A stretch of DNA of 43,057 nt from IMG/VR virus record IMGVR_UViG_3300028298_000012, positions 1-43,057 of that record. The stretch is one strand, 5' to 3'. Under the pieces are notes generated by a model that saw only the letters and a list, made by a program, of their open reading frames with translations, had not been told where the DNA came from and did no database searches. Each line of letters opens with the position of its first letter. The stretch's first letter is position 1. Positions 7,153 to 16,257 of this stretch are shown in pieces. Source of the DNA: a virus. The translations under genes were made by a program, and so were the position numbers.

Positions 7153-8880
7153 ATGGCTAAGATCAACACAGACTGGGACAAGCTACGGAAGCACTGCGAC
7201 AAGCAGCGCACGACGATGGAGCAAGACTTCAACGTGATCCGTCCCCACCTGTTGCAGATTGCCCAAAACTTCTACCATCCCGCCGTGAAAGGGCTCAACG
7301 AAGAAGCGGACAGCGGCTCTGACAGCGGGACGCGGTCCGAGCAGGACACTACCGACCTACTCGATAACCACGCCACGAGCTGCCTACGCCGGGGCGCGGC
7401 AGGATTCCACGCGAACCTCACAAGCCCGTCCCGCCAATGGTTCCGCATCGGAACGGACGACGACAAGAGCGATTCAAAATCCGCGATCCGCGCGCACATG
7501 GATGACCGCACAGAGATCATCACGGGGATCATCCGCAAAAGCGGCACCTACAAAGAATTTCACGTCCTCTACAGCCACCTGCTGGCGTTCGGCTTTGGAA
7601 CATTGCTGGTGACCGAAGACGCGGCCCGCGTCATCCGGCCGATCTGCCTGCGCATGGGCACCTACGCGCTTGGAAACGGCAAAGACGGAAAAGTCAACCG
7701 CATGGTCCGCAGGTTCAGTTATACCGGAGCGAAGATGCTTCAGGAATTTGGGGATCAGATTCCGAATGAGCTCGCAGAGAAGATGAGAGAGAGAGGCGAC
7801 ACCCGATACCTGGTATGCAACTTGATAGAGCCGAACCGTTACGGGGACGCCGCCGCCGATGACCTGACCAAAGACGTCAGGATCAATAAAGGATTTCAAT
7901 ACCGTTCGATCTATTGGCTTGCCGGACACAAGGAAGGCAACCAGGGAATTCTGCGCGTCACCGGTTACCGCCTATGTCCGATCATCGCCCCTCGAATGGA
8001 CCGTGAACATGGCGACGTGTATGGCATCGGGCGCGGGCACGAAGCCCTTCCCCTTGCTAAGGGTTTGCAGGCGACCGTTTTTGACTCTCTGCAAATGTCC
8101 AGCCACGCAGCCGAACCGCCCGTCGTGGCCACCAGTGATTTTGCATCCAAAGGCGTCAACCTTGAACGCGGCGGCATCAACTTCTCAGGTATTGGAGGAG
8201 GCTCCGAGAAATCGAGCATCAGCAAGATCGACCTCGGCGAAAATGAAGCGATCCGCGTGACAGAATACAACGCAAAACGATTCGAAGAGAAGATCGGGCG
8301 CGCATTTTACAACGATATCTTCGCGGCCATCACCATGATGGACAATGGCAAGATGACCGCAGCCGAAGTCTATCAGCGCACCGGCGAAAGCCTTCTCATG
8401 CTCGGGCCGGTGCTCACCTCAATCGATGATGAATTTCTAGATCCATTCATCACCATTGTCAACTCATACGCGGAAACCGCCAGAAAGATCGAAGTCACGC
8501 CGGAGATTGCACAGCAGATTAAAGGCCTCGAGATTGAATACATCTCCAGCGTCCACTTAGCGCAGAAAGCCAGTGAGCTCGGCGTAATCGACCGCTTCAT
8601 ATCCGTAGCCGGGAACATCGGAGCAGTCAACCCCAACGTGCTCGATAACGTAGATTTTGACGCGACATTGCGCCTCTACGGAAACATGTTAGGCGTTAAA
8701 GAGTCCTGTATGACCGACCCAACCATCGTAGAGCGCACCCGTAAAGCCAGAGCGGCAGCCTCGGCACAGCAGCAACAGAACGAACAGAACCTCAAGATGG
8801 CAGACGCACAAGCGAAAATCGGGGCCGTGCCGCTGAAGAACAGCGTCGCCGGAGCCCTCGCAGGAGTATCGCCGGTATGA
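7153..8880 (+). CDS. Portal (head-to-tail connector) protein
   Basis: A dodecameric portal subunit of 575 residues from ATG 7153. The same frame stays open upstream to 6946, but that part overlaps the previous gene and is rejected. The start (KINTDWDKLRKHCDKQRTT) and the block GFHANLTSPSRQW at about 80-92 are hallmarks of the podovirus head-to-tail connecting protein family. That family usually runs 500-700 residues. The C-terminus is helical and Gln/Ala-rich (SAQQQQNEQNLKMADAQAK), as in portal barrels. It lies between terminase and scaffold, the canonical place, and overlaps the next gene by ATGA. Confidence 0.93.
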   Translation: MAKINTDWDKLRKHCDKQRTTMEQDFNVIRPHLLQIAQNFYHPAVKGLNEEADSGSDSGTRSEQDTTDLLDNHATSCLRRGAAGFHANLTSPSRQWFRIGTDDDKSDSKSAIRAHMDDRTEIITGIIRKSGTYKEFHVLYSHLLAFGFGTLLVTEDAARVIRPICLRMGTYALGNGKDGKVNRMVRRFSYTGAKMLQEFGDQIPNELAEKMRERGDTRYLVCNLIEPNRYGDAAADDLTKDVRINKGFQYRSIYWLAGHKEGNQGILRVTGYRLCPIIAPRMDREHGDVYGIGRGHEALPLAKGLQATVFDSLQMSSHAAEPPVVATSDFASKGVNLERGGINFSGIGGGSEKSSISKIDLGENEAIRVTEYNAKRFEEKIGRAFYNDIFAAITMMDNGKMTAAEVYQRTGESLLMLGPVLTSIDDEFLDPFITIVNSYAETARKIEVTPEIAQQIKGLEIEYISSVHLAQKASELGVIDRFISVAGNIGAVNPNVLDNVDFDATLRLYGNMLGVKESCMTDPTIVERTRKARAAASAQQQQNEQNLKMADAQAKIGAVPLKNSVAGALAGVSPV

Positions 8881-9212
8881 AAAGCGCGACAGCCACATTT
8901 TTAGAGCAGCATACGCCTACCGCCATCGCGGAACAGCAGAAGCGCAGGGAAGCATTGACCGAAGAGCAGGTCGCCACCCAGAACATTAACGGGCGAATGC
9001 TGTTGGATCACACACCCACCGCCCAGGCGTTAGCCGACCTCTGCCTGGATATGGGATTTTTGGGCGGATGGCGCGGCCGCGTGGATGATTTTAACCAGGG
9101 AGTCCTTTACGGGGCTCATATGATCGTCGACGCGGTCGGCCCCGCCAACAAACCACGCCTTCTTAAGCTGATCGCCGACACCGCGGCGCAGCGCCTAAAC
9201 ACGAACACGTAG
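8877..9212 (+). CDS. Hypothetical head-module protein (111 aa)
   Basis: A 111-residue protein coupled to the portal by ATGA (8877-8880). The N-terminal half is helical and charged. The middle reads LCLDMGFLGGWRGRVDDFNQG and the end is again helical. It has no signal or membrane segment. Small genes at this place, between portal and scaffold, are common in BPP-1-like podoviruses and are mostly uncharacterised. I assign it to head assembly only by position. Confidence 0.65.
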   Translation: MKSATATFLEQHTPTAIAEQQKRREALTEEQVATQNINGRMLLDHTPTAQALADLCLDMGFLGGWRGRVDDFNQGVLYGAHMIVDAVGPANKPRLLKLIADTAAQRLNTNT

Positions 9213-9227
9213 GACAATAGGAGACAC

Positions 9228-9995
9228 ATGAGTACGCAAGCACCTACACCCGCACCAGCCGCAGCAGCAACACCGGCACCGGCAGCAGCAACACCAGCAC
9301 CGGCACCCGCTCCGGCAGCGCCTGCGCCCACTACGCCAGCCCCGGCGGCAGCAGCAACACCGGCACCGGCAGCTGACGGAGCGTCAGGCACACCGGCCCC
9401 GACGAGTGCCGTCGGTGCCATCGCCGAACCCGCAGCCGCACCAGCCCCAGCCGCAGCCCCGGCGGCGGACGCACAGAAACCCGCAGACTCCCCGCTGAAA
9501 CCCGAAGACTACGCCAAAGCCGTGACACTCGGCGACGGCGAGGAGTTCAAAGGCGTCGCCCTCAATCCCGAGGTGATCAACGCCATCATCCCGGTCGCAC
9601 AGGAACTCGGCATCAAGCCCGAGCAGATGTCCCGCCTCGCCCAGGAGATGACGCGCGCCCTCTCGAAGCAGAACGCACAGATCGCCCAGGCGGAGCAGGA
9701 GAAGAAAACCCAGAAATTCAACACGGATCGCCAGACCGCGCTCGACACACTCAAGCCTGAAGGCATTGCCGAGGTGCGCGTCGCGCTTGAAAAGTACCTG
9801 AAGCCCGGAAGCTTCTTCAAGTATATGGTGGACATGGGACTGGGCAACGACCTTGATTTCCTGGCCATGTGCCGGGATTACGGCCGGCTGATCAAGCCGG
9901 ATGATGGAGCCGGAGCCGGAGACGGATCCGGAGCATCAGGCAAGGATTATGATTGGAAGGGAAACTGGGGCGCGCCGGGTGGCGTGAAGAAGTAA
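9228..9995 (+). CDS. Putative capsid scaffolding protein
   Basis: A 255-residue protein with a clear ribosome site (AGGAGA) before ATG 9228. The first 85 residues are a nearly pure Ala/Pro/Thr repeat (PAPAAAATPAPAA type) and should be disordered. Residues about 95-215 are helical with heptad-like charge patterns (LAQEMTRALSKQNAQIAQAE). The end is Gly/Asp-rich and ends in GGVKK. A disordered N-terminus with helical middle and basic tail, between portal and major capsid protein, is typical of a scaffolding protein. No protease motif is visible. The call is positional and compositional, as scaffold sequences are poorly conserved. Confidence 0.75.
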   Translation: MSTQAPTPAPAAAATPAPAAATPAPAPAPAAPAPTTPAPAAAATPAPAADGASGTPAPTSAVGAIAEPAAAPAPAAAPAADAQKPADSPLKPEDYAKAVTLGDGEEFKGVALNPEVINAIIPVAQELGIKPEQMSRLAQEMTRALSKQNAQIAQAEQEKKTQKFNTDRQTALDTLKPEGIAEVRVALEKYLKPGSFFKYMVDMGLGNDLDFLAMCRDYGRLIKPDDGAGAGDGSGASGKDYDWKGNWGAPGGVKK

Positions 9996-10043
9996 CCCTG
10001 ATTAAACGCGGCGAAGACCGCGCTCAAGAAGGAGAGGCCAAAC

Positions 10044-11078
10044 ATGGCAACAAAAGGTAGCAAGATGCTGACCTTACACGACGTGAAGAGCGGTACGCTT
10101 CCAGACGGGAGCTTCGACCGCGCAATCGTCGAGATGATGTACGACGAGAATCCCTCGTTGCGCGACATTCCGTTTCAGGAATGTAATAACGGAAGCCAGC
10201 ACATCAGCACGATCCGCACGGGTCTGCCGACGGCTGTCTGGACGGAATTCTACAAGGGCGTCCCCGCCAGCAAGAGCGGCAAGAAGCAGGTCATGAACGC
10301 GACAGGCTCGCTCGGTTCGAAGATCATCTTCGATTACAACATGTTCCTGAAGGAGCAGGCCAACAAAAACGGCGACCAGTTCATTGCAGACGAAGCATCC
10401 GCCCACGGCGAGGCCCTCGGGATCGCTGCGGCCACGGCACTGTTCTATGGCAATGTTGCGAATGACCCCAAAGGCATCAACGGCTTCTTCAAGAGCTACT
10501 CCAAGTACGGGAGCATCACCAGCGACGACAAGGACATCGTCAACTATGTGATCAACGGCAAGGGATCTGACGCCTCCGTGGCAGCCCTTCGCTCGATCAT
10601 GCTAGTCGGCTGGGGCTCGCGCTCCATGTTCGGCCTGGTTCCGCAGGGTGGATCCATGGGGCTCGTCAAGGGCACGATGGACACGCAGCAGCTCCCGGAC
10701 GACGACGGCAACCTCTTCAAAGCTGGCATCCAGGACCTGAGCTACAACGTCGGGTTGTGCATCAAGGATTTCCGGTATGGCTGCCGCATCGCCAACCTGC
10801 AGTTGGACAAGTGGGACGCCACCGGCGCACCCAAATTCTTCAACCTGCTGACCAGCGCCAAGATCCGCGCCAAATCGAACGGCGACATCAAGCGCGTATG
10901 GTACATGTCAAAGAAGACATGGGAAGTGATCGCGCTGTACCTCGGCCAGATCACCCGCGCCAACGCATTCACCTATGGTGATGCGAATAACGGCAACACG
11001 CCGGACACCCTCCTGGGCATCCCGGTCGCGTTGGACGACGCACTGGAAGTCAACGAAACCGCCGTCGCTTCGGCGTAA
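10044..11078 (+). CDS. Major capsid protein (BPP-1 Bbp17-like)
   Basis: A shell protein of 344 residues with a strong ribosome site (AAGGAGAGG). The pattern resembles the HK97-fold major capsid family of BPP-1-like podoviruses: an N-terminal MLTLHDVKSGTLPDGS, then ISTIRTGLPTAVWTEFYKGV, EALGIAAATALFYGN, SIMLVGWGSRSMFGLVPQG, and DFRYGCRIANLQ in the second half. The length fits that family. It follows the scaffold gene and is followed by the cement protein, separated by a small GC hairpin. It assembles with the portal (7153) around the scaffold. Confidence 0.92.
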   Translation: MATKGSKMLTLHDVKSGTLPDGSFDRAIVEMMYDENPSLRDIPFQECNNGSQHISTIRTGLPTAVWTEFYKGVPASKSGKKQVMNATGSLGSKIIFDYNMFLKEQANKNGDQFIADEASAHGEALGIAAATALFYGNVANDPKGINGFFKSYSKYGSITSDDKDIVNYVINGKGSDASVAALRSIMLVGWGSRSMFGLVPQGGSMGLVKGTMDTQQLPDDDGNLFKAGIQDLSYNVGLCIKDFRYGCRIANLQLDKWDATGAPKFFNLLTSAKIRAKSNGDIKRVWYMSKKTWEVIALYLGQITRANAFTYGDANNGNTPDTLLGIPVALDDALEVNETAVASA

Positions 11079-11084
11079 GGTCAC

Positions 11085-11103
11085 GGGAGGCTAACCACCT
11101 CCC
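11085..11103 (+). other. Hairpin just after major capsid gene
   Basis: GGGAGG (11085-11090) pairs with CCTCCC (11098-11103) across a 7-base loop, seven bases after the capsid stop. No T-run follows, so it is not a standard terminator. It may stabilise or process the capsid message. Confidence 0.45.
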
Positions 11104-11135
11104 ACCCCATTCAATCCCTAACAAGGAAAAACGAT

Positions 11136-11591
11136 ATGAAGAAAACAGCACAAGATACCTTCTGCGAAGCGCTGGCACTGGCCAACGGTACGACAGAGGC
11201 GACCAAGACGACCCTTTCGGACGTCCTGGACTTTGGCAGCCACGGCGATGACATCCTTTTCAAGCTGTTCATCGTCGGACTCTGCACGACGGCCATGGCC
11301 AGCCAGGCGAACAAGGCGAGCACCGTCACCATTCACTGGCAGACGTCCGCAGCCGAAGCGATGAGCAACCCGGTCAACACGCTGCTCACGCCCACGGCGC
11401 TCGGCGATGCAGACCTGACAGCGAACAGCTTCACATTGAAGAACCTGCCGCTGCCCCATGACCTCAAGCGGTATAACCGCCTGCTGTTCACGCTCACGCC
11501 GAATGATCCGAGCGGAACGCCCGCGTTCCCGACCACGCCTCCGGCGTTCACGGTATTCCTCACGGACAGCCGCGAAGAGCCGCTGGCCTAA
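11136..11591 (+). CDS. Putative capsid cement protein (Bbp16-like)
   Basis: A 151-residue protein right after the major capsid gene, with ribosome site AAGGA. It starts with a short helix, then TLSDVLDFGSHGDDILFKL, VTIHWQTSAAEAM, and NLPLPHDLKRYNRLLFTLTP. This run of strands fits the small jelly-roll cement or decoration proteins coded next to the capsid gene in BPP-1-like phages. Such proteins clamp capsomers at the shell surface. No other function is visible. The assignment is by layout and general pattern, so it is moderate. A strong hairpin follows the gene. Confidence 0.7.
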   Translation: MKKTAQDTFCEALALANGTTEATKTTLSDVLDFGSHGDDILFKLFIVGLCTTAMASQANKASTVTIHWQTSAAEAMSNPVNTLLTPTALGDADLTANSFTLKNLPLPHDLKRYNRLLFTLTPNDPSGTPAFPTTPPAFTVFLTDSREEPLA

Positions 11592-11604
11592 CAGCAACCC
11601 ACGG

Positions 11605-11635
11605 CGGCCAGCCGTACCAAAACGACGGCTGGCCG
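11605..11635 (+). other. Strong 11-bp GC-rich hairpin after cement gene
   Basis: CGGCCAGCCGT (11605-11615) pairs perfectly with ACGGCTGGCCG (11625-11635) around a 9-base loop. No T-run follows (next bases TCCATCAACC), so it is a stable intercistronic RNA hairpin, not a clear terminator. It could reduce read-through or protect the upstream head mRNA from 3' decay. Confidence 0.6.
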
Positions 11636-11658
11636 TCCATCAACCAGGAGACACTCAC

Positions 11659-12147
11659 ATGCCTAAAATGCTCTGCATCGCCAACTGCCAATATCCGTGC
11701 GTTACGCGCAAAGGCACCATCCTTGACATCCCAGCCAAAGACATGGCGCTGGACATCGTCAAACAGAACTTCATCGCATCCGAACAGCCCGAGACTCCGC
11801 CCGCGCTGAATTTTGACAGCAAGAATCCGCTGAAAAACTCCAAGGAAGCCGCCGGATTCGCCACCGGTACTCCGTTGAAAGTTGCCGACCCGAACAAGGC
11901 CGGAGAAAACGCAGGCACGACCAACGGAAGTCCTGATCCCAACGAGAAACCTGACGGCGTGTCAGGGCAGGAGAAGCTTCCTCCCCAGGCTCCGCCGCCG
12001 CCCGTCAAGCCGGAGTTTGCCGCTATGATGCCAAGCGATCTGGCCGCGTGGCTCGATGCCAACGGAGTTAAGTATAACGCGCGCATGAAGCAGGACGAGC
12101 TTGTGAGGCTTGCCGAGCAGGCACACGCGATGATCACCAAGGAGTAA
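11659..12147 (+). CDS. Head-module protein with C-terminal HeH/LEM-like domain
   Basis: The start is ATG 11659 with AGGAGA upstream; a longer frame from 11458 overlaps the cement gene and is rejected. The product has 162 residues. The first 35 form a small Cys-containing domain (MPKMLCIANCQYPC). The middle (about 45-115) is Asn/Pro/Lys-rich and probably disordered. The end (SDLAAWLDANGVKYNARMKQ to LVRLAEQ) matches the two-helix HeH/LEM/SAP-like motif often found at the tail of phage structural proteins. It is probably a minor head or head-tail protein. Confidence 0.65.
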   Translation: MPKMLCIANCQYPCVTRKGTILDIPAKDMALDIVKQNFIASEQPETPPALNFDSKNPLKNSKEAAGFATGTPLKVADPNKAGENAGTTNGSPDPNEKPDGVSGQEKLPPQAPPPPVKPEFAAMMPSDLAAWLDANGVKYNARMKQDELVRLAEQAHAMITKE

Positions 12148-12153
12148 TCCACC

Positions 12154-12972
<819 letters not shown>

Positions 12973-12973
12973 A

Positions 12974-13621
12974 ATGAAACGAATCCTCACCGCACTTTGC
13001 ATCATTTACACCATCGCCTACGCAGTCACCTCCCTCGCCCAGAAGGCATTCAAAGGCGACGTCCCGAACAACGCCTACATCGTGACGAACGAGCAGGACG
13101 CTGCGGCGATGGAAGCGATGGCACCGATAGTAGTCACTCTCACGAACGCTATTAAATCGGCAAATGGAACCAACAGCGTTATGCCTACCGCACGGAAACT
13201 GATCGATTCAACGGGGATCATAGCCGCAGACTGGAAAAAAAGAGAACTATACAACTCTGACGGGCGAACCACCGTAGACTGGCACGGCGGGATACTCACT
13301 TACTACGATCCAACATTTGGCTACGCACAATCCGTTGATTGGGCGAACCGCGCCTTGATGGATTATGGCGAACATACCGCGATGGCCTGGGGAGATCGGA
13401 ACCTCCAATACCCGTCTGCTGGCGTCGCCCTAGACTGGTCCACCGACAACGCCGTAACGATCAATGGAAACGTATCGATCAATGGAAACGTATCGATGAC
13501 AGGATCGGCGCTGGTAGAAACAGAACTACACCGTGATGCCTTCACAAACATCATCTGGCGCACAGTCTACTCAAACGGCTGGACGTGGATCGTCGCCTAC
13601 ACTAACTACCCAGCCAACTGA
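12974..13621 (+). CDS. Exported beta-repeat protein (signal peptide)
   Basis: A 215-residue protein. Residues 1-22 are a good secretion signal: basic MKR, a hydrophobic core (ILTALCIIYTIAYAV), then a likely cut after SLA. The mature part has alternating DW motifs (TTVDWHGGIL, SVDWANRALMDYG, MAWGDRNLQYPS, ALDWSTDNAV), a short repeat typical of beta-structured bacterial or phage surface proteins. A duplicated INGNVS unit follows at about 162-173. It ends in an aromatic strand (NGWTWIVAYTNYP). Similar beta repeats occur in fibre-like proteins, but a cleavable signal is unusual for a virion part. It heads the exported-protein cluster. Confidence 0.75.
   Translation: MKRILTALCIIYTIAYAVTSLAQKAFKGDVPNNAYIVTNEQDAAAMEAMAPIVVTLTNAIKSANGTNSVMPTARKLIDSTGIIAADWKKRELYNSDGRTTVDWHGGILTYYDPTFGYAQSVDWANRALMDYGEHTAMAWGDRNLQYPSAGVALDWSTDNAVTINGNVSINGNVSMTGSALVETELHRDAFTNIIWRTVYSNGWTWIVAYTNYPAN
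13458..13493 (+). repeat. 18-bp perfect tandem repeat (two copies)
   Basis: CGATCAATGGAAACGTAT is repeated exactly twice (13458-13475 and 13476-13493) and followed by a partial third copy (CGATGA). It codes for a duplicated INGNVS strand-turn in the exported protein. Confidence 0.85.
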
Positions 13622-13629
13622 GGAGCCTC

Positions 13630-13761
13630 ATGAAGGAAATTATTTTTACCATTTTTGTATTTGTCGCTTTGCTGATCTACTGCCTTTGCTGGTATGGAGA
13701 TTCTCGAAACTTTGAAACCTTCCCGCTTGATCCGACAGGCAAATACTACAACCCAATGTAA
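13630..13761 (+). CDS. Small single-pass membrane protein (43 aa)
   Basis: A short ORF starts at ATG 13630, with AGGAG at the end of the previous gene, and ends at TAA 13759-13761. Residues 4-21 (IIFTIFVFVALLIYCLCW) form one membrane helix. The remaining 22 residues are polar and would face one side (DSRNFETFPLDPTGKYYNPM). It is AT-rich compared with its neighbours. Size and shape fit a small holin-like or accessory membrane protein, but nothing specific is recognised. Confidence 0.6.
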   Translation: MKEIIFTIFVFVALLIYCLCWYGDSRNFETFPLDPTGKYYNPM

Positions 13762-13771
13762 GGAGCCACGA

Positions 13772-14548
13772 ATGAGAAACATCGTCATATTTTTACTACT
13801 GACCCTCTTCGCCGCCTGCTGCTATGTCGGCGTCGCGTTCGGCCAGGCCCGGCAAATCATCAGCGTGGATCAGAACGGGAACATTCAGCCGCCGGGATAT
13901 GCTGCGGGTCTGTCAGACATTGCACGGGCTGAAGCACAGGCGGCCGTCGTGGAGCAGTCGGTTTCAATTGCGGCCGACACGATGGCGGACGGGAGCAATC
14001 TGGTCGCCGGCGTTGTCCAGGCTCTGACAGGAGCCTACGGGTTCGGATATGCCACGGGGCACACGATCAGCTTTGCGGGGGCGGTCGCCGTCGCGACGAA
14101 CGCGGCGGCTTACATCATCTACTTCCAGCCGGGAGCAGCCGGAACAATGACAACCAATGCCGTACAATATACAGGCCACTATCTCTGGCACTACTACACC
14201 GAGGCCATGAACACGACACCGCTGATCAAATACAGGCGCGTGGTGGGTTCCACGAATGCCTGGGAGTTCGCCGAGTTGCAGTCCACCGCAGAGTATAACA
14301 ACGAGACGGTCAACGGCGTGACGTATGACACGGTCTATCGTTCGACGGTCTGGCTTCCGTCCGTTTACGACTCAGCATTCTTCATGGCCTTTTGTGAGAT
14401 CCTCCCGGGTGGAGCAGCCGGAGGAGCTCTTGATATTGTCGGGTCCCTGACTATCGGCGGAACGGCCCCGTACTCTGGAACCGTGACCAATGCCGGACTC
14501 ATCCGCGTCTATTCGTCTGGCCTTTTAATGGAGGTCACTCCGCTATGA
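13772..14548 (+). CDS. Exported protein, paralogue of the 14856 gene
   Basis: The start is ATG 13772, with AGGAG in the intergenic bases, giving 258 residues. Residues 1-24 are a signal peptide (MRNIVIFLLLTLFAACCYVG then VAFG with a cut before QA). The mature part is beta-rich and Thr/Ala/Gly-rich. Its last strand block (TVTNAG ... VYSSGLLMEV) matches the end of the gene at 14856 (VTTNAG ... VYTSGLMLSL). Both also have an early helical part, so the two look like diverged duplicates. Secreted or surface-exposed location is inferred. No enzyme motif is seen. Confidence 0.7.
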   Translation: MRNIVIFLLLTLFAACCYVGVAFGQARQIISVDQNGNIQPPGYAAGLSDIARAEAQAAVVEQSVSIAADTMADGSNLVAGVVQALTGAYGFGYATGHTISFAGAVAVATNAAAYIIYFQPGAAGTMTTNAVQYTGHYLWHYYTEAMNTTPLIKYRRVVGSTNAWEFAELQSTAEYNNETVNGVTYDTVYRSTVWLPSVYDSAFFMAFCEILPGGAAGGALDIVGSLTIGGTAPYSGTVTNAGLIRVYSSGLLMEVTPL

Positions 14549-14859
14549 TGATAACACTTGATCGCATTTTGTTTTTAGGCATGGTGATCGCAGCCACCAT
14601 AGTTGGAGGATCGAAGCCGCCGTCGACCAATACAGTTCTGAAACTGAGCGTCCCGGTTGAAACCCCAGACGGTGTACATTTTACGTGGACCGGAGGGGAG
14701 GCCAATACCACTTATAGTCTTTGGCGCAGGCTCAACGCTGACGGATCCTGGGAGCGGATAAAGATGGGCCTCCAAGGAACAAGCGGATATACCGACCTAG
14801 AGGGTTTTACGCTGGATAACACCTGGCACTATGAGATAAGGGCGGATTCACCTCAATGA
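14545..14859 (+). CDS. Membrane-anchored or exported fibronectin-III-like protein
   Basis: A 104-residue protein coupled on both sides by overlaps (ATGA at 14545-14548, and 14856-14859 with the next gene). Residues 7-22 are hydrophobic (RILFLGMVIAATIVGG) and act as signal or anchor. The rest (VPVETPDGVHFTWTGG, YSLWRRLNADGSWERI, TWHYEIRAD) has the strand pattern and aromatic positions of a fibronectin type III-like domain. It lies between two paralogous exported proteins, so it probably works with them. The binding partner is unknown. Confidence 0.65.
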   Translation: MMITLDRILFLGMVIAATIVGGSKPPSTNTVLKLSVPVETPDGVHFTWTGGEANTTYSLWRRLNADGSWERIKMGLQGTSGYTDLEGFTLDNTWHYEIRADSPQ

Positions 14860-15620
14860 AAGTAGTAGCCATACTTTTGTGCCTCTCGCTGTCCGTGATC
14901 GCGCAAACCTCCAACGTCGAGACGGTCAAGGCGTGGCGCCGCGACTACGTCATGGGCGATCCAGCGACAGGCGAACTGATCGACCCGACTGGCACCATCG
15001 CACCGGCCACTCGGCAGTATGCCCTGGATGCCGCCCTCGCGGCGTCCAGCAATCTCGTGGTGGCCGCGTACACGGGCCTGACGAATGCCTTGGCTAGGCT
15101 GTATGCCTGCACCAACCGAATTTCCGAATTTGATGGCCGCATCTATATCGCCGCCGACATGGATAATGACGAAGGTTATTCGAATCTCTGGTCGGCCGTC
15201 ATATCTGAGGCAACTGGGACTAACAACGTCATCCACTACTACTGCCACTACAGCCGAGAGTTGGCCACGCCACCGAAGACCATGTGGGAGTTTGACATAT
15301 CGGAATCTAACAAAGTCTGGGTTGCCGGTCTGGCCGACACGAACAACGTGACCACCAACGTCCTCGGCTACGCCTGTTATAACATCGCCGTCCAGCGCCC
15401 TGCAGCCGCGCTTAACATGACCGTCAGAGCCAATAAGTTTATGAAGCTCGGGAGTCCGGCAATCCCCTTTGATCTCGCCCCGTCCGGGCTTGTGGTCATC
15501 TCCGGAGGGACTACGAACACGCCATACACCGGAACAATCGTCACGACGAACGCAGGCATCATTACAACCGAGGTCTATACCTCCGGCTTGATGCTTTCAC
15601 TCGCAGAGGTACCGCAATGA
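14856..15620 (+). CDS. Exported protein, paralogue of the 13772 gene
   Basis: 254 residues. A short signal peptide, MKVVAILLCLSLSVIA, is cut before QTS. The mature protein is Asn/Thr/Ala-rich with an early helical part (RQYALDAALAASSNLVVA) and then beta strands. The C-terminal block shares spacing and residues with the 13772 product, including PY[ST]GT ... TNAG ... VY[ST]SGL. It starts inside the stop of the Fn3-like gene and ends in an ATGA overlap with the next one. Exported location is well supported; role unknown. Adhesion, receptor masking or a secreted virion-associated factor are options. Confidence 0.7.
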   Translation: MKVVAILLCLSLSVIAQTSNVETVKAWRRDYVMGDPATGELIDPTGTIAPATRQYALDAALAASSNLVVAAYTGLTNALARLYACTNRISEFDGRIYIAADMDNDEGYSNLWSAVISEATGTNNVIHYYCHYSRELATPPKTMWEFDISESNKVWVAGLADTNNVTTNVLGYACYNIAVQRPAAALNMTVRANKFMKLGSPAIPFDLAPSGLVVISGGTTNTPYTGTIVTTNAGIITTEVYTSGLMLSLAEVPQ

Positions 15621-15940
15621 AAAGATCAATCTTAATGCTTTTACTCGCCGCATGCACGGCCGTTGCAGCAAAGAAGCCTGAGCAATGGCTTACACCTGAA
15701 CGCCGCGCCGCGCTCAACGTAATAGTGACTCGCCCGGTTATTATCAAGAAACAGCAGTTGCCGGACGGCCGACTGGTTCTCACCTGGACGAACGGTCTGC
15801 ACGGATGTGTCACCACGCAGACAGTTTCCAAGGTTTTTGGCAAGCCGTCAAAGGATGCCAGGCACGATCAACTCGAAGCCGTCAAGGCCGAACGCGACAC
15901 GCTCAAAGACGAAAACTCAAAACTCAAAAAGACAAAGTAA
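15617..15940 (+). CDS. Small exported protein or lipoprotein with C-terminal coiled coil
   Basis: 107 residues. The N-terminus MKRSILMLLLAACTAVAA is either a lipoprotein signal (LAAC lipobox, C13) or an ordinary signal with a cut after AVAA. The middle (VTRPVIIKKQQLPDGRLVLTW) is a beta unit resembling the Fn3-like neighbour. Residues 80-107 (QLEAVKAERDTLKDENSKLK) form a clear coiled coil. It is ATGA-coupled to the previous gene. A lipobox plus coiled coil next to holin-like genes would also suit an outer-membrane spanin subunit; this is a guess. Confidence 0.65.
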   Translation: MKRSILMLLLAACTAVAAKKPEQWLTPERRAALNVIVTRPVIIKKQQLPDGRLVLTWTNGLHGCVTTQTVSKVFGKPSKDARHDQLEAVKAERDTLKDENSKLKKTK

Positions 15941-15961
15941 CGGTGAGAAAGGCAGGGTTAA

Positions 15962-16228
15962 ATGGCAAAGGATGTAACAGACATCATATTGGAGAGAATA
16001 AACCAGATCGACACCAAAGTCGAAACCTTGATCACCAACGGGTGCACCCGTGCGAGAACACACGAATCCATTGAACATAACCAGAACGCTCTTTTCAAAC
16101 GCGTAAACAGCCTAGAACTCACGCGGGCCGAAAGCAAAGGGAAGCTCGCCGTCGCAGTGGCCGTTTCAAGCTCGATCATCACGGTGGTGGCGACATGGCT
16201 CGGCAAATTTTTGTTTTCACCACAATAA
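15962..16228 (+). CDS. XhlA-like membrane protein (putative lysis accessory)
   Basis: 88 residues. The N-terminal 60 are a charged coiled coil (ILERINQIDTKVETLI, NQNALFKRVNSLELT), and the C-terminal 25 form one membrane helix (AVAVAVSSSIITVVATWLGKF). This coiled-coil-plus-C-terminal-helix build is that of haemolysin XhlA-type phage proteins, which work with a holin at the inner membrane. It sits directly before a stronger holin candidate. An inner-membrane spanin partner is another reading. Confidence 0.65.
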   Translation: MAKDVTDIILERINQIDTKVETLITNGCTRARTHESIEHNQNALFKRVNSLELTRAESKGKLAVAVAVSSSIITVVATWLGKFLFSPQ

Positions 16229-16257
16229 AGCTTTCACAACAACAAAGGAGTAACGCC

